From NCBI GenBank assembly GCA_003116995.1, contig BDSL01000093.1:1-64000 (forward strand): a stretch of 64,000 bases of DNA. The letters are read 5' to 3'. The notes beneath the pieces are model-generated. The model was given only the letters and a program-made list of their open reading frames with translations, was not told where the DNA came from and made no database searches. Positions 1-12,837 of the stretch are shown in pieces; positions within the stretch are counted from its first letter, which is position 1, and each line of letters starts with the position of its first letter. The position numbers were made by a program, and so were the translations under genes. The DNA is from Yamagishiella unicocca. Taxonomy: Eukaryota; Chlorophyta; Chlorophyceae; Chlamydomonadales; Volvocaceae.

Positions 1-3000
1 GGGACTGTTGGGAGGGTCCCGCCGAGGGGCGCGCGGTGCAGCGAGAAGGTCGGCAGCGGGAGCAGCAGCTGTATCACTTCAATGGCAATCAACAGCAGCA
101 GGAGGGGCAGGGAGGAGCAGGAGCAGCAGGAAGGGCTAACGAGAGAACCCGTGGAAATGACGAAGCAGAAGGGGAGGAAGTTGTTGGAGAGAGTTTTTGG
201 GGTGGGGTGGGGGGTTGCTCGAGATAGCGGCAGCTAGGAGGAGACCTTGCCATGTTTTTAGCGCTGGCGGCTGTAGCACCCAGACGATGGCCCCGAGGCT
301 CCGAGCTGCCCTCTCCCGCAAGAGTGCAGGCCACACTTCTAGCTAGTACCATCGCTCTCCTTTCTCTGTTGTGTACGAACCCGGGTCTCCGTCCCACCCT
401 CCCCTTTTCCAACTCGGCTTCCTAGTCCACGGGCCTTCCCCAATCCCCTGTTCCACGGGTTCCCTGTCTCTACCCTACTTTGCTACCCTCACCGCCCCTG
501 TACGCGTAACGACTCACCGACACACTAGGCGCCGGTGCCGCAGCCACCTGTTGGCTGCTGGCCTTAGGAGGCGACATGGCGCCCCTTGCTTGCTTGCTCG
601 CTTGCTTGCTAGCTGGAGGAATGCGGGGAGCTGCAAACTGCGATAAAATGCAGGGCGGGGAAGGGCGGGTTGCGAAGGGGAGGGAGGAACGGCTAAGGAA
701 CGGTTTACGAAGTGTTTACGAAGACGGCCCTAGGGGGCCCTAGGGCGTCCTGGTCTGTTTGGGTTCGTGCGTCGAAGAGGGCGGGTGGTGTGGTGGGGCC
801 CTCCCGGAGCAAAGGCGGAGAATTGCGATAGCGCAGACCAGGCCGCAAAACACATGAAGGACGCTCGGCGAGGAAACCATTGTATCCTTCCCTCCATCTG
901 CAGCCTTCTTCAAGCTGGCATGCGGCTTCGACGTTGCCGGTCAAGCTATCATGCGGCTTCGACGTTGCTGTTCCACCTGGCCCCCCGCCATCCCGCCAAA
1001 ACCCCGATGCGCCGCTTATATTTGACAACAGGATTGGGCGGGCGGACGGCAGTATTCGTCATAGTTGGGCTAGAATCCGAGGAGGTTGTGAAGTAGCGCG
1101 TAATACAACACACCGCTTGAGCCGAAATGGGCAGCTGCGACCACCATGCGGACAACGGGCCGGCCCAAGAAGGTTTTAACGAGCAGCAACGTATCTCTTT
1201 AATTGCCTTTCCGACTGCTGGCGTGCCTGCCCCAATCGCACCGTTCACAGGCTTCGCCCTCGGTCAGATCCTTCAGTCCGAGGTAGCCGCAAGACTTGGG
1301 TCAGAATAGCTCCTAAACATAGATCTTTATCAACTGCATATGCCTACGCTTTCATTCTGTAGCTGTATCCGTAGTTTGACAGATGCGATAGGGGTTCCGT
1401 GGTTGAAACGATTCAAATATACATGCCCAATCTTACTATACATGCCCAATCTTAGAGTACGCATGTGTACAGGTCGCTAACGATCAACCTGCAGACTATC
1501 GACCTGGCAAGAAGCGCGCACATGTGCCCGATACATAGGGCCCCGTCACTGAGTAGTAGTGGCTCACGCTTAATTCATTCATTTACACAGACATTATTGT
1601 GTTTCAAGTATGTATTGCATGCGTCCCTAGGTCCGCAAATAGGATTACGAACTTCGCGAACCGGTGGTTTGAAGATAGTTGGTTATGAGGGCTTTTGGGG
1701 ACTCCATATCAAGGGACGAATCATTCGCATCCTAACCTGAAGTGAAAGATAAGGGCGAGCGAGTTTTGATACAGGAGTGAGCGAGCCCAGCAGGCCACTG
1801 GCCGGTCGACTAAGCGGAAACAATCTAGCTATGTCAGGTAGCTAGTGAAGGCGCCTTCGGCAATTAGAATTCCGGGGCCACGGTGTTGCAGTGGAATCTT
1901 GAGCCAAGAAGGATAAATAGGGTGTGAGCAGGAGACCGTTACGGTCCCCTGGGTCGTGCCCCCCAGCGTGTCCTGCCGCTGTCCCGCGCCGTCCCGCGGT
2001 ACAGCCGACATGAACAGAGTTCCCGTCAATCCACACCAAATCTACGTATCGCACTTGGTTTGGCCATCTTTGTCATACCTCGCCATACCGTTGCTATGTT
2101 CCTGAGCTCCGATAAAATAGCCTAGTCCTGCCTAGTCTGCAGTTAGGTCTCTGTTGCAAATATACACGGCTACAGGTCACGCCACGCACACGAGCGCAAC
2201 CAAGTCGGACCGGACGCGCATCCCGGAGAGCACACCCCGGAGAGCTCACGAGCGCACCCGTAGAGTTCACGAGCGCACCCAAGGTTTCCAAAGGTTTCAC
2301 GGCTGAGCTGTAAATTACCACTTCGGCCGCCAGGCACCCATCCACACACAAACAGATCAGGATGAAACATCTATTATTTGCTCTCAAACAGGCCCGGAGC
2401 CGGAAAGGGGAGGGGATACCGGGGCACAGCCGACGTTATCTTGGCGTATCTTTACGTTCCGATTCAGCAGCGCCTCCCCTCCGTCTTCTCGCCGACTACC
2501 ACTTCTTGGACGACCATCCTTATCGCCCTTAATTTGTCGGCGGATATATTCTAACCCCCAAGACTTGTGGTGGTAGAATCGACCCACCCACCACACATCC
2601 GTGCCGACAGCATGTGTGGCGTGTGTGCAAGGCACGAGTAGTTCTATCTGCGGGTCGCCCGCCACGCACCTGGCCTCATGAGCACATGTGCGCACGAACC
2701 GCAAGGAGGGCCAGGGACCGGGAGACCGTGTAAGCGGATAACGTGTGGTTGTATCTCGGGCTGCTAAGAAGTCCAATACAGTACACGACGGCGGCGGCGG
2801 CGGCGCGCGGCATACAGCAGAGAGCGAGCATACATGGTGGGCGAGCACATGGGATTGCAGAAGGAGGGCAGCGCAGCCGCCAGCAGAGTTAGATAGGGAT
2901 GGCTCAGGCGCGCAGCGACGCCAATCCGACAGCGACCCACATACATCCACCGGGGCCTGGGTCCCACTCGCGGCCAAGAACGCACGCGAGATCCCTGCTC

Positions 3001-3059
3001 AGTGCTCACCAGCTGACTTGCACTCATCCCGCATATACGACTTGAGCGCCCGAGACCAG
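1..3059. other. Non-coding stretch, no gene recognised
   Basis: Many short overlapping open frames occur on both strands, but none shows a recognisable domain, consistent splice structure or family resemblance. The first 250 bases are purine-rich with CAG-type triplets. Around 590-612 there is a short GCTT tetranucleotide run, and about 1418-1456 an 18-base unit containing CATGCCCAATCTTA is repeated twice. A GAGCGCACCC-type direct repeat sits near 2230-2280. I see nothing here that I would call a gene. Confidence 0.4.
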
Positions 3060-3745
3060 TGAAGCTCGTTCTTGAAGCGGCCGCCGGCAGCTGCACCGCC
3101 GGAGGGCAAGACTGCCTGCTAGCTGGACACGACTACGGCGTGTGCGGGACGGCAGCTGAACGTCCTCACGCTCCAAGGCGCCTGCAGTGGCTGCGGCTGA
3201 GAGGTTACCCACATTTAGTGACACAGGAGTGGTTAAGTATCAGAAAACAGCTCTGGGCAGGCGGTCAATCCAGCAGCCACATGGCCGCCCGCATCCGCAA
3301 CGTGCGTGGACGTCCTGCGGTACCTGCTGCTGGCGGAGGACATCGAGAAGGACCCTTCTTTGTCATCTTATGCCGCCAGGGGTGGTCACCTAATCGCCCT
3401 ACCTGCAGTTGCTGCACGCCCATGGCTACGATTTGCGTGAACCAATGGGACGACCGTTTGCAAGCAGGAGCGGAGGGAGGGCACCTGCCGGTGGTCAGCT
3501 GGATACCATCGATCGATGTATGCCTGGTCTGTGCCGGCCGCTTGACGAGCGAGCGGGCGGGTTATCGCGTGCGCAGCGTTGTCGGCGGGCGACCCGCAGC
3601 TGCTGACGTGGCTGCGTGAACACGACTGCTTCTGGGATGCCAGCGCCTTTACATCAGCTGCCGAGAGGGGCAGTCAGGAAGCGCTGGAGTGGCTGGTGGC
3701 GCACGGCTGCCCCATGCCGGTGGGTCGGGGCTGCGCTGCTTGACC
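3060..3745 (+). pseudogene. Decayed ankyrin-family gene fragment
   Basis: Translating all three plus frames recovers, in order, pieces of the ankyrin-repeat proteins encoded at 47.4-49.2 and 52.0-54.2 kb. These are an RLQWLRLRGYPH block near 3175-3212, a HAHGYD-like block near 3415-3430, a GHLPVV block near 3480-3495, and a final block near 3597-3733 reading LTWLREHDCFWDAS then EALEWLVAHGCPMP. The pieces lie in different frames, so several frameshifts separate them, and the F-box-like N-terminus is missing. It is therefore a 5'-truncated, frameshifted relative on the opposite strand from the two longer copies. It ends just before the 28-bp minisatellite. The relationship is seen directly in the translations; how it arose is unknown. 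Confidence 0.75.
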
Positions 3746-3852
3746 ATGAGGCAGTGCGAAAGGGGTCGGGCTGTTTCGACATGCCGGCCGGCTCCGATAT
3801 CGCGGCCGCACGTAGTCATAAAGCTACCTGCATACCGTGGAGCCGTGGCGGC

Positions 3853-4394
3853 GACAGCAGCAGCAGGGCGCGGCAGCATGGACAGCAGCAGCAGGGCGAG
3901 GCAGCATGGACAGCAGCAGCAGGGCGAGGCAGCATGGACAGCAGCAGCAGGGCGAGGCAGCATGGACAGCAGCAGCAAGGCGAGGCAGCATGGACAGCAG
4001 CAGCAGGGCGAGGCAGCATGGACAGCAGCAGCAGGGCGAGGCAGCATGGACAGCAGCAGCAGGGCGAGGCAGCATGGACAGCAGCAGCAGGGCGAGGCAG
4101 CATGGACAGCAGCAGCAGGGCGAGGCAGCATGGACAGCAGCAGCAGGGCGAGGCAGCATGGACAGCAGCAGCAGGGCGAGGCAGCATGGACAGCAGCAGC
4201 AGGGCGAGGCAGCATGGACAGCAGCAGCAGGGCGAGGCAGCATGGACAGCAGCAGCAGGGCGAGGCAGCATGGACAGCAGCAGCAGGGCGAGGCAGCATG
4301 GACAGCAGCAGCAGGGCGAGGCAGCATGGACAGCAGCAGCAGGGCGAGGCAGCATGGACAGCAGCAGCAGGGCGAGGCAGCATGGACAGCAGCT
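3853..4394. repeat. 28-bp minisatellite, about 19 copies
   Basis: A 28-base unit (GACAGCAGCAGCAGGGCGAG followed by GCAGCATG) is repeated head to tail about 19 times with very few differences: the first unit has GCGC for GCGAG and one unit has CAAGG for CAGGG. The unit contains no stop codon in any frame on either strand and 28 is not a multiple of 3. All six frames therefore stay open across the array, giving long spurious proteins (Gln/Arg/Ala/Trp-rich on plus, Cys/Leu/Pro-rich on minus). I do not regard any of these as genes. Confidence 0.95.
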
Positions 4395-5900
4395 GCTGCT
4401 GGCGGGGTTGTGGTCAACACCACCTACTCGTCTACGACCTGACGTGCGGCAATGGCGAGGGTGGCTATGGCAGCGAGGAGGCGGCTGGGCCCTCTGCCTG
4501 TACGGCGCTGGGCCCCCCGCCTGTACGGCGCTGGCCCTCCTGCCTTGGCCCCCCCTGCCTGTACGGCGCTGGCGGCCCTTCCCAGGTGCCGACCCCCTGG
4601 GATGGGCAGCAGGACGGGGAGGAGTTGCCGGCGGGGAACACGGCAGCACGGAAACGAGCGACGAGGGGCAAGACCAGGGAAGCGATCCAGGCGAGCCGGA
4701 ATAGGAGTGGCCTGCAGATAGGGGACAGCAGCGGGAACGAGGGGGAGGAGCAGGGTGGCGCGGGTGCGTGAGGCGCCTGAGGAGGACGGCTGGGAGAGGC
4801 TGGGAGGTGCCGTGGGGGTTCCGGAAGGGGCTTTAAAGTAGAGCGAGCCTGGTGTATTTCGCCAATGCCCTTAAGGTGGCGCGGTGTGAGACGTGGGACA
4901 CCTACGTTGATGCACCAGCCATTCCTCTACATGGACGCTTTAAGCTGACACTGGTTCCTCCGTCTTTTTCAGTGTCAGGCGATGGCCCGATGGTTCTACC
5001 TATTGGTCTGGAACCCACTGTCACCGTTACAACAAGAAAAGCGGGTAACTAAAGATTGTGAACGAACATCGAGGATACGAATCCGAACATGACAGTTGGG
5101 AACCGGAAGCCAAATTTACCTCGGACATGTCTTCTGAGCTAGAAGCTGTTCGTCAGCGAAGTCGCGAGGATAACACACAGCTACAATTCGCGCCCGCAAT
5201 AATACTCTTACACTCCTACTTATACTACTCTAATACTCAAAAGGTAGAATGCTTGTCTGTGCAGCGCAAGCGGTGGTGGATCAGCTTGGTGGAGTCGTAG
5301 CGTGCGGCCTTTGGGTGGATCCTTGCTCATCAAGACCGTACGACTGCTGCCTGGTCGGCAAACCAAGAGACGGGCCAGCCCTGCTGTGTAAACCAGAAGT
5401 TGTCGTGGCTCTGCGGACAGAGGGCCGGATAGAGTCCGCCGGGGGGGTTGCAGCATTGTAGGCATGCGGGTTCATCAGAAGGCACCGATCCTACGACACT
5501 TGCTCCCCCTTAAGGCAGTAACCCCTGCAAACGAACCGGAGTTGAACCACGAGGTCTAGAAGGACCGACCAGGTGATGGCAAGCGACAAAGACATACCAT
5601 TGAAAGGCACTTGGACAACTGACAACAGGTAGGCTTGCCAGCACTGCTACCACAGGGGTTTGTGCTGTTGAGGAAGCTTGGGCGGCTGAGTGGGTGGGCC
5701 AATATGTTTTTTTCTGGGAGGGGCCACATCTGGGATGGGCCACATCTGGGATCCGAGATTTTTGTGAAACGCAACTACAGGTACTGAAATCCCCATTGAC
5801 TTGTTTCAGATGAGCATACCTCGCTATAAACCATGTATGTATACATTTTCAGACTGGAAGCAGAGTCGACCGAAAACTTCCCGGACAACGTATGACTTCG
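4395..5900. other. Non-coding stretch with short repeats
   Basis: Directly after the minisatellite, a CCTGTACGGCGCTGG unit recurs three times in degenerate form (4496-4570). A copy of a dispersed motif lies at 4985-5037. Near 5707-5755 a GGGCCACATCTGGGAT unit is doubled. No convincing coding sequence was found. The right end is the presumed 3' flank of the minus-strand gene beginning at 6353. Confidence 0.4.
4955..5037 (+). repeat. Dispersed motif copy 1
   Basis: One copy of a motif found at least six more times in this window. Its core reads CCCGATGGTTCTACC, then (T)TTGGTCTGGAACCCACTG, then ACCGTTACAACAA. This copy also shares the upstream block TTTTTCAGTGTCAGGCGATG with the copies near 12840 and 61780. 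It may be the 3' end of a non-autonomous retroelement (inference). Confidence 0.65.
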
Positions 5901-5905
5901 CCACA

Positions 5906-5910
5906 TTACA
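5906..5910 (-). terminator. Candidate TGTAA polyadenylation signal
   Basis: The minus strand reads TGTAA here, about 445 bases downstream of the stop codon at 6353-6355. TGTAA is the usual poly(A) signal in Chlamydomonas and its relatives. I found no other TGTAA on this strand between here and the stop codon. The 3' end itself is not demonstrated. Confidence 0.4.
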
Positions 5911-6352
5911 CACGACCCTAGAGTTTTACTTGTCGCTGAGCGACCTCGACCACGACAGGTCCAAAATTTCCCCCTTGAAACATTCCTATGATTATCATAG
6001 TCTTTAGTACTACTAAGTAACCGCGTGCGTGGCGAGCTCACAACGTAATCAGCTGCGCATCACGATCATTACTGGGTCACATCATATCACATGCAAACAT
6101 GGCCGCAGGAGTACTTGAACCAAACATGGCGCGACCGGAATAACCTAGGCAAGGTGCAACAATGCGTGCATGACGATGCTAAACAACATGCTTGAACAAA
6201 ACGTTGCATGTAGCAGTACCTTCAGTGCCCCGTTAGGTAGACAAGGCCCGACAAATGTTGTCGAGAGATGCGAGAACGGACACAGCTCTGCATAACCATG
6301 TATGTTGTCACTGAATGCAAGTATGGGACAATCCTCGCTAGCAATGCATCCA

Positions 6353-9300
6353 CTACAGCGGGATCGGTGCTACCTGTCCGCCGTACTGCGAAGTCACGGA
6401 CACGCTGTTAAGCACTAGCCCCGCGACGTTGAACCGGAATGAGAAGATGCCACCAGCGCCCGACACCTGTGTCGTGTTGGTCCGGATTGTCGCCGTACCA
6501 ACAAGGTACGACAGCGTGACGGTGCCGCCAACCACCGCTGCCGTACTAGGAAAAGGCGCAAACACGCTGCCTTCGACGCGCAGAGTGGGACTCGAGTAGG
6601 TGCTACGTGTGAGGGTAATGCGGTCCGCAATCATCGCAACCGTCACGGAGGCTGACTGGGGGCTGACCAGCTCCGCAGAGCCGTTCGCCACAACCCAGAT
6701 GGTGTAGTTATTACGCGCGACGAGGCCTGACAGGAGGGCGGATGTCGTGGTGGTGGTGGTGGAAAGAGTGGATCCATCAGCAGTGCTGTAGAAGACGGTG
6801 TAGGAGGACGCGGACTCCACCGCGTCCCAAGTCACGAACAGTGTCAACGTCGCAGTGACGGGTGCAGCCCGGACGTTGGTGGGCGCAGGCGGCGCGACTG
6901 CTCCAGGGGTGGTGGCGCTTGCCCCGGCAGCGGACGGAGTGCCCACATCCCCCAGCACCGTGGTTGTCACCACACGGATGCAGAATGTGGCGCTGGCAGG
7001 CAGGCCCGTGAACGCGGCGGTGGTGGATGGAACCGTAACAGTCTGGGACCGGAACGCCGTGGTTGTGGCGCCGCATGTGCCTGAGTAGACATTCACAGTA
7101 TAGGCCGCGGCGTACGGCACGGCCGACCACGAGGCCGTGACGATGCCGGAAGCGGAATCGACCGAGGCATCGACAGTGGTGGTTTCCAGCGCGAGCGGGC
7201 GGAAGTAAAGTCCTTGGAAGAGCGGGCTGCGGACGCTTTGCACTGAGAGGGCGGATGCCTTGAGGGTGACGGGCGTGGAGCTCTGAGGGATCTGCATACA
7301 TGCACGTACGATCGATAAGCAGACATTTAGTTGCGGCGCTGCGCAAAGCCAGGCAAAGCAGAAAGGCGGCGGGGCTGCACTGTGGGATGCTGTGGTAAAT
7401 TGGTGTTGTGGGTAGTATAACTGCTACATTGGGCTCCATATATCAAAACGTCAAAAGGTAGGTGCTGTTGGTGCGAAGATGCTGGTTTCCCTGACGTTAG
7501 AGCGAACATGGGAACAGGAAAAGCACGTACGCGCGACAGTCTATCTGCGACCCGTCAACTTCGCGTCTCGCTACATGCAAGCATCAGTCCGTTTCTGCTA
7601 CTCGCTTGGCGTTTCGCAAGGTAACAACAAACGCATTATTCTTCCTTTTTGTGTGGAAAAACGCACAATCGATCGTCGCACGCATAGGTAAAAAGGCAGA
7701 GCACTGACCGTGCGTGGCATGATCCTCGCGCACCTGGATGGCGCCGTTGTAAGGCAGCGCTGTGTCGGAAGGGAAGATTCCCGCCACGGGGCTCGACCCA
7801 TCGAGCGTGTAGTCGATGGCTGCACCCAAATCGGTCAGAGGCGCGACAGACAGGCTCACGGTGCGTGTCAGCACCGCACAAGCGACGTCGGCTGGGTCGC
7901 AAGCGGCAGCTGCAGCAGGGGCGGGGCTGGCGACCAGGGCGATGTCCACAAAAGTGGTGGGGGCGGGCTGCGCGTACGGCAACGAGATGTCGTACAGCGC
8001 GGGAGTGGTGGCGGTGGCGGCTCGGATCGTAAGGCTCCGAACCTCAACCTGCGCGATTGAGGAAGTGAGTTTAAAATCCGGGGGAGGGAGTAGTGAGGGA
8101 AAGCGACTTATCACGCCTAGTCACAAGCGACATGTATGTAAATGAGCTAAGACTGATGAATGGTGACTGTTGAGAAGAGTGAACCCCTAGAATAGCTAGG
8201 CAGCATTGGAACCTGGTAACGGCATGTACGTACTTACCGTGTACTCCAAGCTTGTGAGGCCGGTGAAGGAGTGGCTTGTCAGCTGCGTGTCCTTGGTTCG
8301 AATGCCTTGGAGCGGGATGGTGACGTCCGGGGCGGTGGACACCAGGGTGATGTCGAAGCCAGCCAAGGGCACGGGGGAGAAGACAGGCGGCTGCCAGTAC
8401 ACCTGCAGGAGACACGTGGTACCGGTGTGTACGGAATGTAAGCGGAACGTGCAAGCGATGTGTTCCGAGTACTTCCATTGGTACGTCACGAGATGAATGT
8501 GACATCCGTGCCATGAGGATGTATGCTGTCTCTCTGTTAGTTGCCGGGGACCTGTCGACACGCCCACCTAGCGTCGAGCATCGCAGGCAGCGAGCATGGG
8601 CAGGCACGGATGAGAGCCATCCCGTAGTCACCTGCAGCCCTACCTATCCGCCGCACATACGCGCTTTGGTTTCTAATTAGAACTAAATAAAACTACGTGC
8701 TTTGGCGTGACAATTTCACTTGCGTAAGAGACACTGATGTGCAGTCAGGCGATGTACATGGCGTGGTGTCAAATGGTTTCAGTAACGTTTCAAGCCTTAA
8801 GCCCAGTGTAGCGACTACTACCGTCGTGTGCGCGTGCGCGCAACTGCAAGCGCGTCTCCGTCCTGAACGTCTTCGTTTGCTTACGGTGATGCTTGAAGTC
8901 TCTGGGGTTAGCACCGTGACGGCAGTGCCGGGAGTGGCGGCCACGATAGCATCAGGACCCAGTGGACAGCCGCCGAAGCCGGGACCGTTGACGATACCGG
9001 CGCCGGTCTCTGCCATAGTGACACCTGTAGCCAAGTAGGGAAGCGATTTACATCAAAAGTTCATTGCGAGCTCAAACATGTGCGCATATATAAGAAGAAA
9101 TAGCGGCTTGAGGCGTCGGTGCATGCTTATTGTGCTTCCATCTATCAATCATGGAGATGCGTCTGATTAGGTCTGATTTGTAACGGATGGACGCCAACCA
9201 GTTAATGAAGCTAAGGGGGCAGGAAGGCATTGCTGCCATCGAACGGTCGTTGTGGAAAGGGAGGCAGGCGATAGATGCGACATGTCTTACGTCCCGGAAG

Positions 9301-11537
9301 GATTGACGCCGTCCTACCTTGCTACCTAGCTTCCAAGCGCGCACGAGCGCTCAAACGCACCTTGTGTGAAGCCCGCAGCGTCCTGCCACAACGAGACCAG
9401 CGCAACCGCTTCGATATCGGTATTCACCGCGAGGCTTACGATGGCGGCGGCGTCCGGGTTGCTGCTCTTGATGGCGAAGGTGACCAGGAAGGTGCCGTCC
9501 GCGTTCAGGACGACTTGCGACACGTAGGGGCCGTTGTCGATCAGTTCGGGGACTGCGAGCAGCACGCGCCTGCCAATGGACGTGTCCTTGAGAGCGGGCT
9601 GGACGATGCGCTGCGGACGCGTGCGTGCGTTGGGCGGGTAGGGGCATCAGCAGACATGGAAGGGAAGTACCACCGCAACACGATGAGAATGCTTGCTTAT
9701 TCTGTTCAGCAGCAGCAGCGGCAGCAGCAGCAGCAGCAGGTGCCGGGCATCAAGGCTCTGCGTGCACCCCACGCACTTACAACATCCATGGTGGCGATGG
9801 GTAGGTTGCTGTAGCGGCCCCTGATGAACACGTTTAGATCTCGGCTATAAACCTGCGGCGCATCGGGAACGTGTGCATGGCAAATCGTAACCTTCTCACA
9901 CACTTGTGTGCACATGCGTGCTGGACGGAGGCCGTTGTCACGTCCAGCCAGCTAGCTGCTGATAATGTGCCGCGTAGGCGACGAGAGCAGGTCCACGATA
10001 GGCGCAACCAATGCTTTCGTCATTTCGTTGCAACCCATATGCTGTACTCCTTTGGGCCTCGAGCCCAATATGGCTAATATTACTAATCCTTGGCCTGCTG
10101 TAGAGCGCTGGCTTTTTTCCATCACCTAAAACAACGTCACCTAAGCACTTTTCTATGGTAGTTTCGTACGTACCTCGTCGATGTGCACGTCCAGAACCTG
10201 GGTCGCGTGCCTGGTGCCGTCCGGCAGCTCTACCGTCACTACGTCGCCGGTGTCGATGTCGGGGGTGACCTGCGCCCAAGGTCAGCCAGCAGCAGACCGG
10301 AGTAGGCTACGCGATGGAGGCGGGGACCCGAGAGCACAACTACTCACATCCACTCGCGCCTGCCCGCTGCCGGTAACCGGTAACCGGTAACCGTTACAGC
10401 AACATCCACTCGCGCCTGCCCGCCGCCGCCTCGATGTTTGCTAGGCTACACCACCTTCCCACTCCACACCACACCGTTACAACAACCACCCATCCACTTC
10501 CGGCATGTACTACTACCACCCACTTGCTACTCCCCTTCCAGCTGCACTGCTGCTGCCTCTTTGTCGCGACACACAGCGTGCTGTGCAGGGCGGGTGAGCC
10601 CACTGAAGACTACTCGCTGTGTCGTGACATCTTGAACACTCATGCATCGCATGCACTCCACCCGCGAATGTCGGTCGCATGCACTCCGCCCGCGAATGTC
10701 GGTACAGCTGCTCGGTACCGGTAGTGGATCGAATGGTAGTGGATCGGTATTCGATCGTGATCGCACTCACCTGGAACTCCACTCCTACTCCGGCGCCCCA
10801 GCAGTAGCTGCCCACGTGGTTGATCTCCAGGGCGGCACCGGCATCTGGCGCGATGATTCCCCGGACCCTGCCTGTCACGACTGAGCCGCGGAACACCGTC
10901 ACCTCCACGACCTGCCCCACGAAGGCCTGGTACCCCTCCAAGTGCACGAAGTCACGATCCTGAGAGAAGGGAGCAAAGGGATGGTGCACAGCCGAAACTA
11001 ATGAACGAGACGCGGTGCACAGTCGAAACTAATGGACGAAACGTGGTGCACAGCCGACGCGAAACGAAACGCGAATACTGTGGGTGATGAAGTCAGTAGT
11101 GCGAGGAGTGGGTCGCGCATGTGCCGACTGAGGGACGAGGTGTCATCGACGTGAGCCCGAGGGAGCGGGAACGCGATCTGGGAACGAACGAAGGTGCTGA
11201 CGTGCAGTTACGAATGGTGCAGTGTGCTGGCAGTCAAGCTGCGGAAGACGAAGTCGAACGTCCGTCCACACACTCTAACTAGCTGTCGACAATCCGAAAT
11301 TTGGTAATTGCGCAACCTACCCTCGATCGCCTCTTGCTAGCGAAGCCAGCAATGGCCTTACCTTGAAAACGAAGATGTTGTCAGGGATAGGCGGGATGGG
11401 GAGGGGAGGGCCACCTGGGTTGAGAGGATCCGGCACGGTATCGATGCCCAGGACCTGGGCTTGGGCGACTGCTGCCAGCAGCGGTCCAGCCACAGCACCC
11501 AGCAGCAGCAGCGTCCGGAGCCGGAAGAGACTGGAGC
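6353..11537 (-). CDS. Secreted protein with chitobiase-C-like and two FN3-like domains
   Basis: Nine minus-strand exons join with agreeing phases: 11362-11537, 10771-10959, 10174-10269, 9781-9852, 9361-9610, 8885-9024, 8238-8402, 7734-8048 and 6353-7291, about 780 residues. The first carries a signal-peptide-like stretch (RTLLLLGAVAGPLLAAVAQA) and seems to start at an acceptor, so a short upstream exon with the ATG, perhaps near 11640-11771, is missing from the model. The 7734-8048 exon ends with YTLDGSSP...PYNGAIQ and the next begins IPQSSTPVTLKA, which together resemble the chitobiase/hexosaminidase C-terminal (CHB_HEX_C) fold split by an intron. Two fibronectin-III-like domains follow (ASWSAVPYAAAYTVNVYS and VTWDAVESASSYTVFYS). 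Cysteines are few. It is probably an exported extracellular-matrix or surface protein (inference). Ligand and function are unknown. The exon chain is strongly supported and the 5' end is not. Confidence 0.8.
9711..9742. repeat. CAG microsatellite in an intron
   Basis: A CAGCAGCAG run interrupted by CGG lies between the exons at 9361-9610 and 9781-9852 of the secreted-protein gene. It is outside the coding frame of the model, so its polyglutamine reading is not used. Confidence 0.7.
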
Positions 11538-12837
11538 CTGCAGCAGGAGGTAGATATGGCTCGTGTGGAAGGCGCTCACAGTTCCACGCTGGAGCGCTCG
11601 TGCGTGCGAGTTAAGGCGTGGTTGGGGCGCGTCGAGAAGGAAACGCTTGCCTAGGAAAATGCAAAAGGCGGAAGCGGTCGCGGGGCTGCGCCGAGACGCC
11701 CTCGACACCGAAATCGCATCCAACTTGCCTGCCGCCGTCATCGCCTTCATGATCGCAGGGACGGGCTCCACAGCCTTCTGCCTCGCAGAGCGCTACTCGC
11801 GGCGCTTGGGCGCGAAGCAACGGTTACCAAAGTACGGGTACCACAGACACGAGTCACTGCAGAAAGGTGGTGTGTCTGTGTGTGAAGGAGAGGGGAAGTT
11901 CTGCGAAAGCAAGCCGCAGCGATAACAGACGGATTTGCACTGTGTGGATTTTATTCACCACGGAGCAACCTTTGTACGAGCATTACGGCAGCTTGAGCCG
12001 GTTTTTTGTAAGCCAGTTTTTGCAGTTACTACGGCCATTGGTTTCGGCCCGTTTTACACCTCTAGCGGTAATGCGAAAGTAACCTAACGCATTGGTTTGG
12101 TGACGACTGGAATGCCTACATTCCTAGGATTCTGGTTGACTATGCAGTATGTGCCCAGTTACCAAAGCAAGGGCGACCAAGGGCGCACCGCACGCACGGC
12201 ACCGGCGTACAATAAAAGCCCACACACGGCAAAATTCCAAGACCCACTTAAAGGGAAGTTAGGAGTTGGTTTAACACATCATGACAAAGCCACTGACAGC
12301 ACCAAAGAACGCCTACTCAGGGAATTGGTTAGGCTCAAACTGGCGCAACCTGAGGAAACTCGCGGCGCAGGGCCACCTTATCAACAGGAGAGTTAATCCG
12401 CCCCCACAAACATGGCATATCCGACATATGCTTAGATACGTCGTGCGTTTCTAGGACGGGTCAGCTGACGGTAACCACTCTCAGATGATTCATTCGCCAC
12501 CTGTTGCAAGACAGACTGCGTTTCAAAATCATTTTAGTTGAGACCGACGGTTACCTCTGGTCTGCTCTCACATTTCATATTGTTATGAACTACGAGTTCT
12601 TTATGGCGTTTCAACGTTCTTAGGGAGGGCATTTCCATTTGCGGAAGCATGTTGCTACCGGTATCCGGTATGGCGAGCTCACTTACAGCGTTACAGGTAA
12701 GAGAAGCAACGGGTTGAAGTTCTTGATACCCCTATCAAAAGGAGAGTCAAACCCGTGCTCACAAATGAGCATAGCCTGTAAACGGTTAGACACCGTCGCG
12801 CATTCTCGGGAGGCCCCCCTGATGATAACCCACATGC

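Noticed and set aside
2384..2977. Minus ORF of 197 aa
   Set aside because: No family resemblance, overlapped by competing frames, no splice context.
3853..4394. Possible CRISPR array
   Set aside because: Units are contiguous with no unique spacers, and the genome is eukaryotic.
3616..4771. Long ORFs on both strands through the 28-bp repeat (up to 362 aa)
   Set aside because: Their length comes from a stop-free tandem repeat open in six frames; no start context or domain supports a gene.
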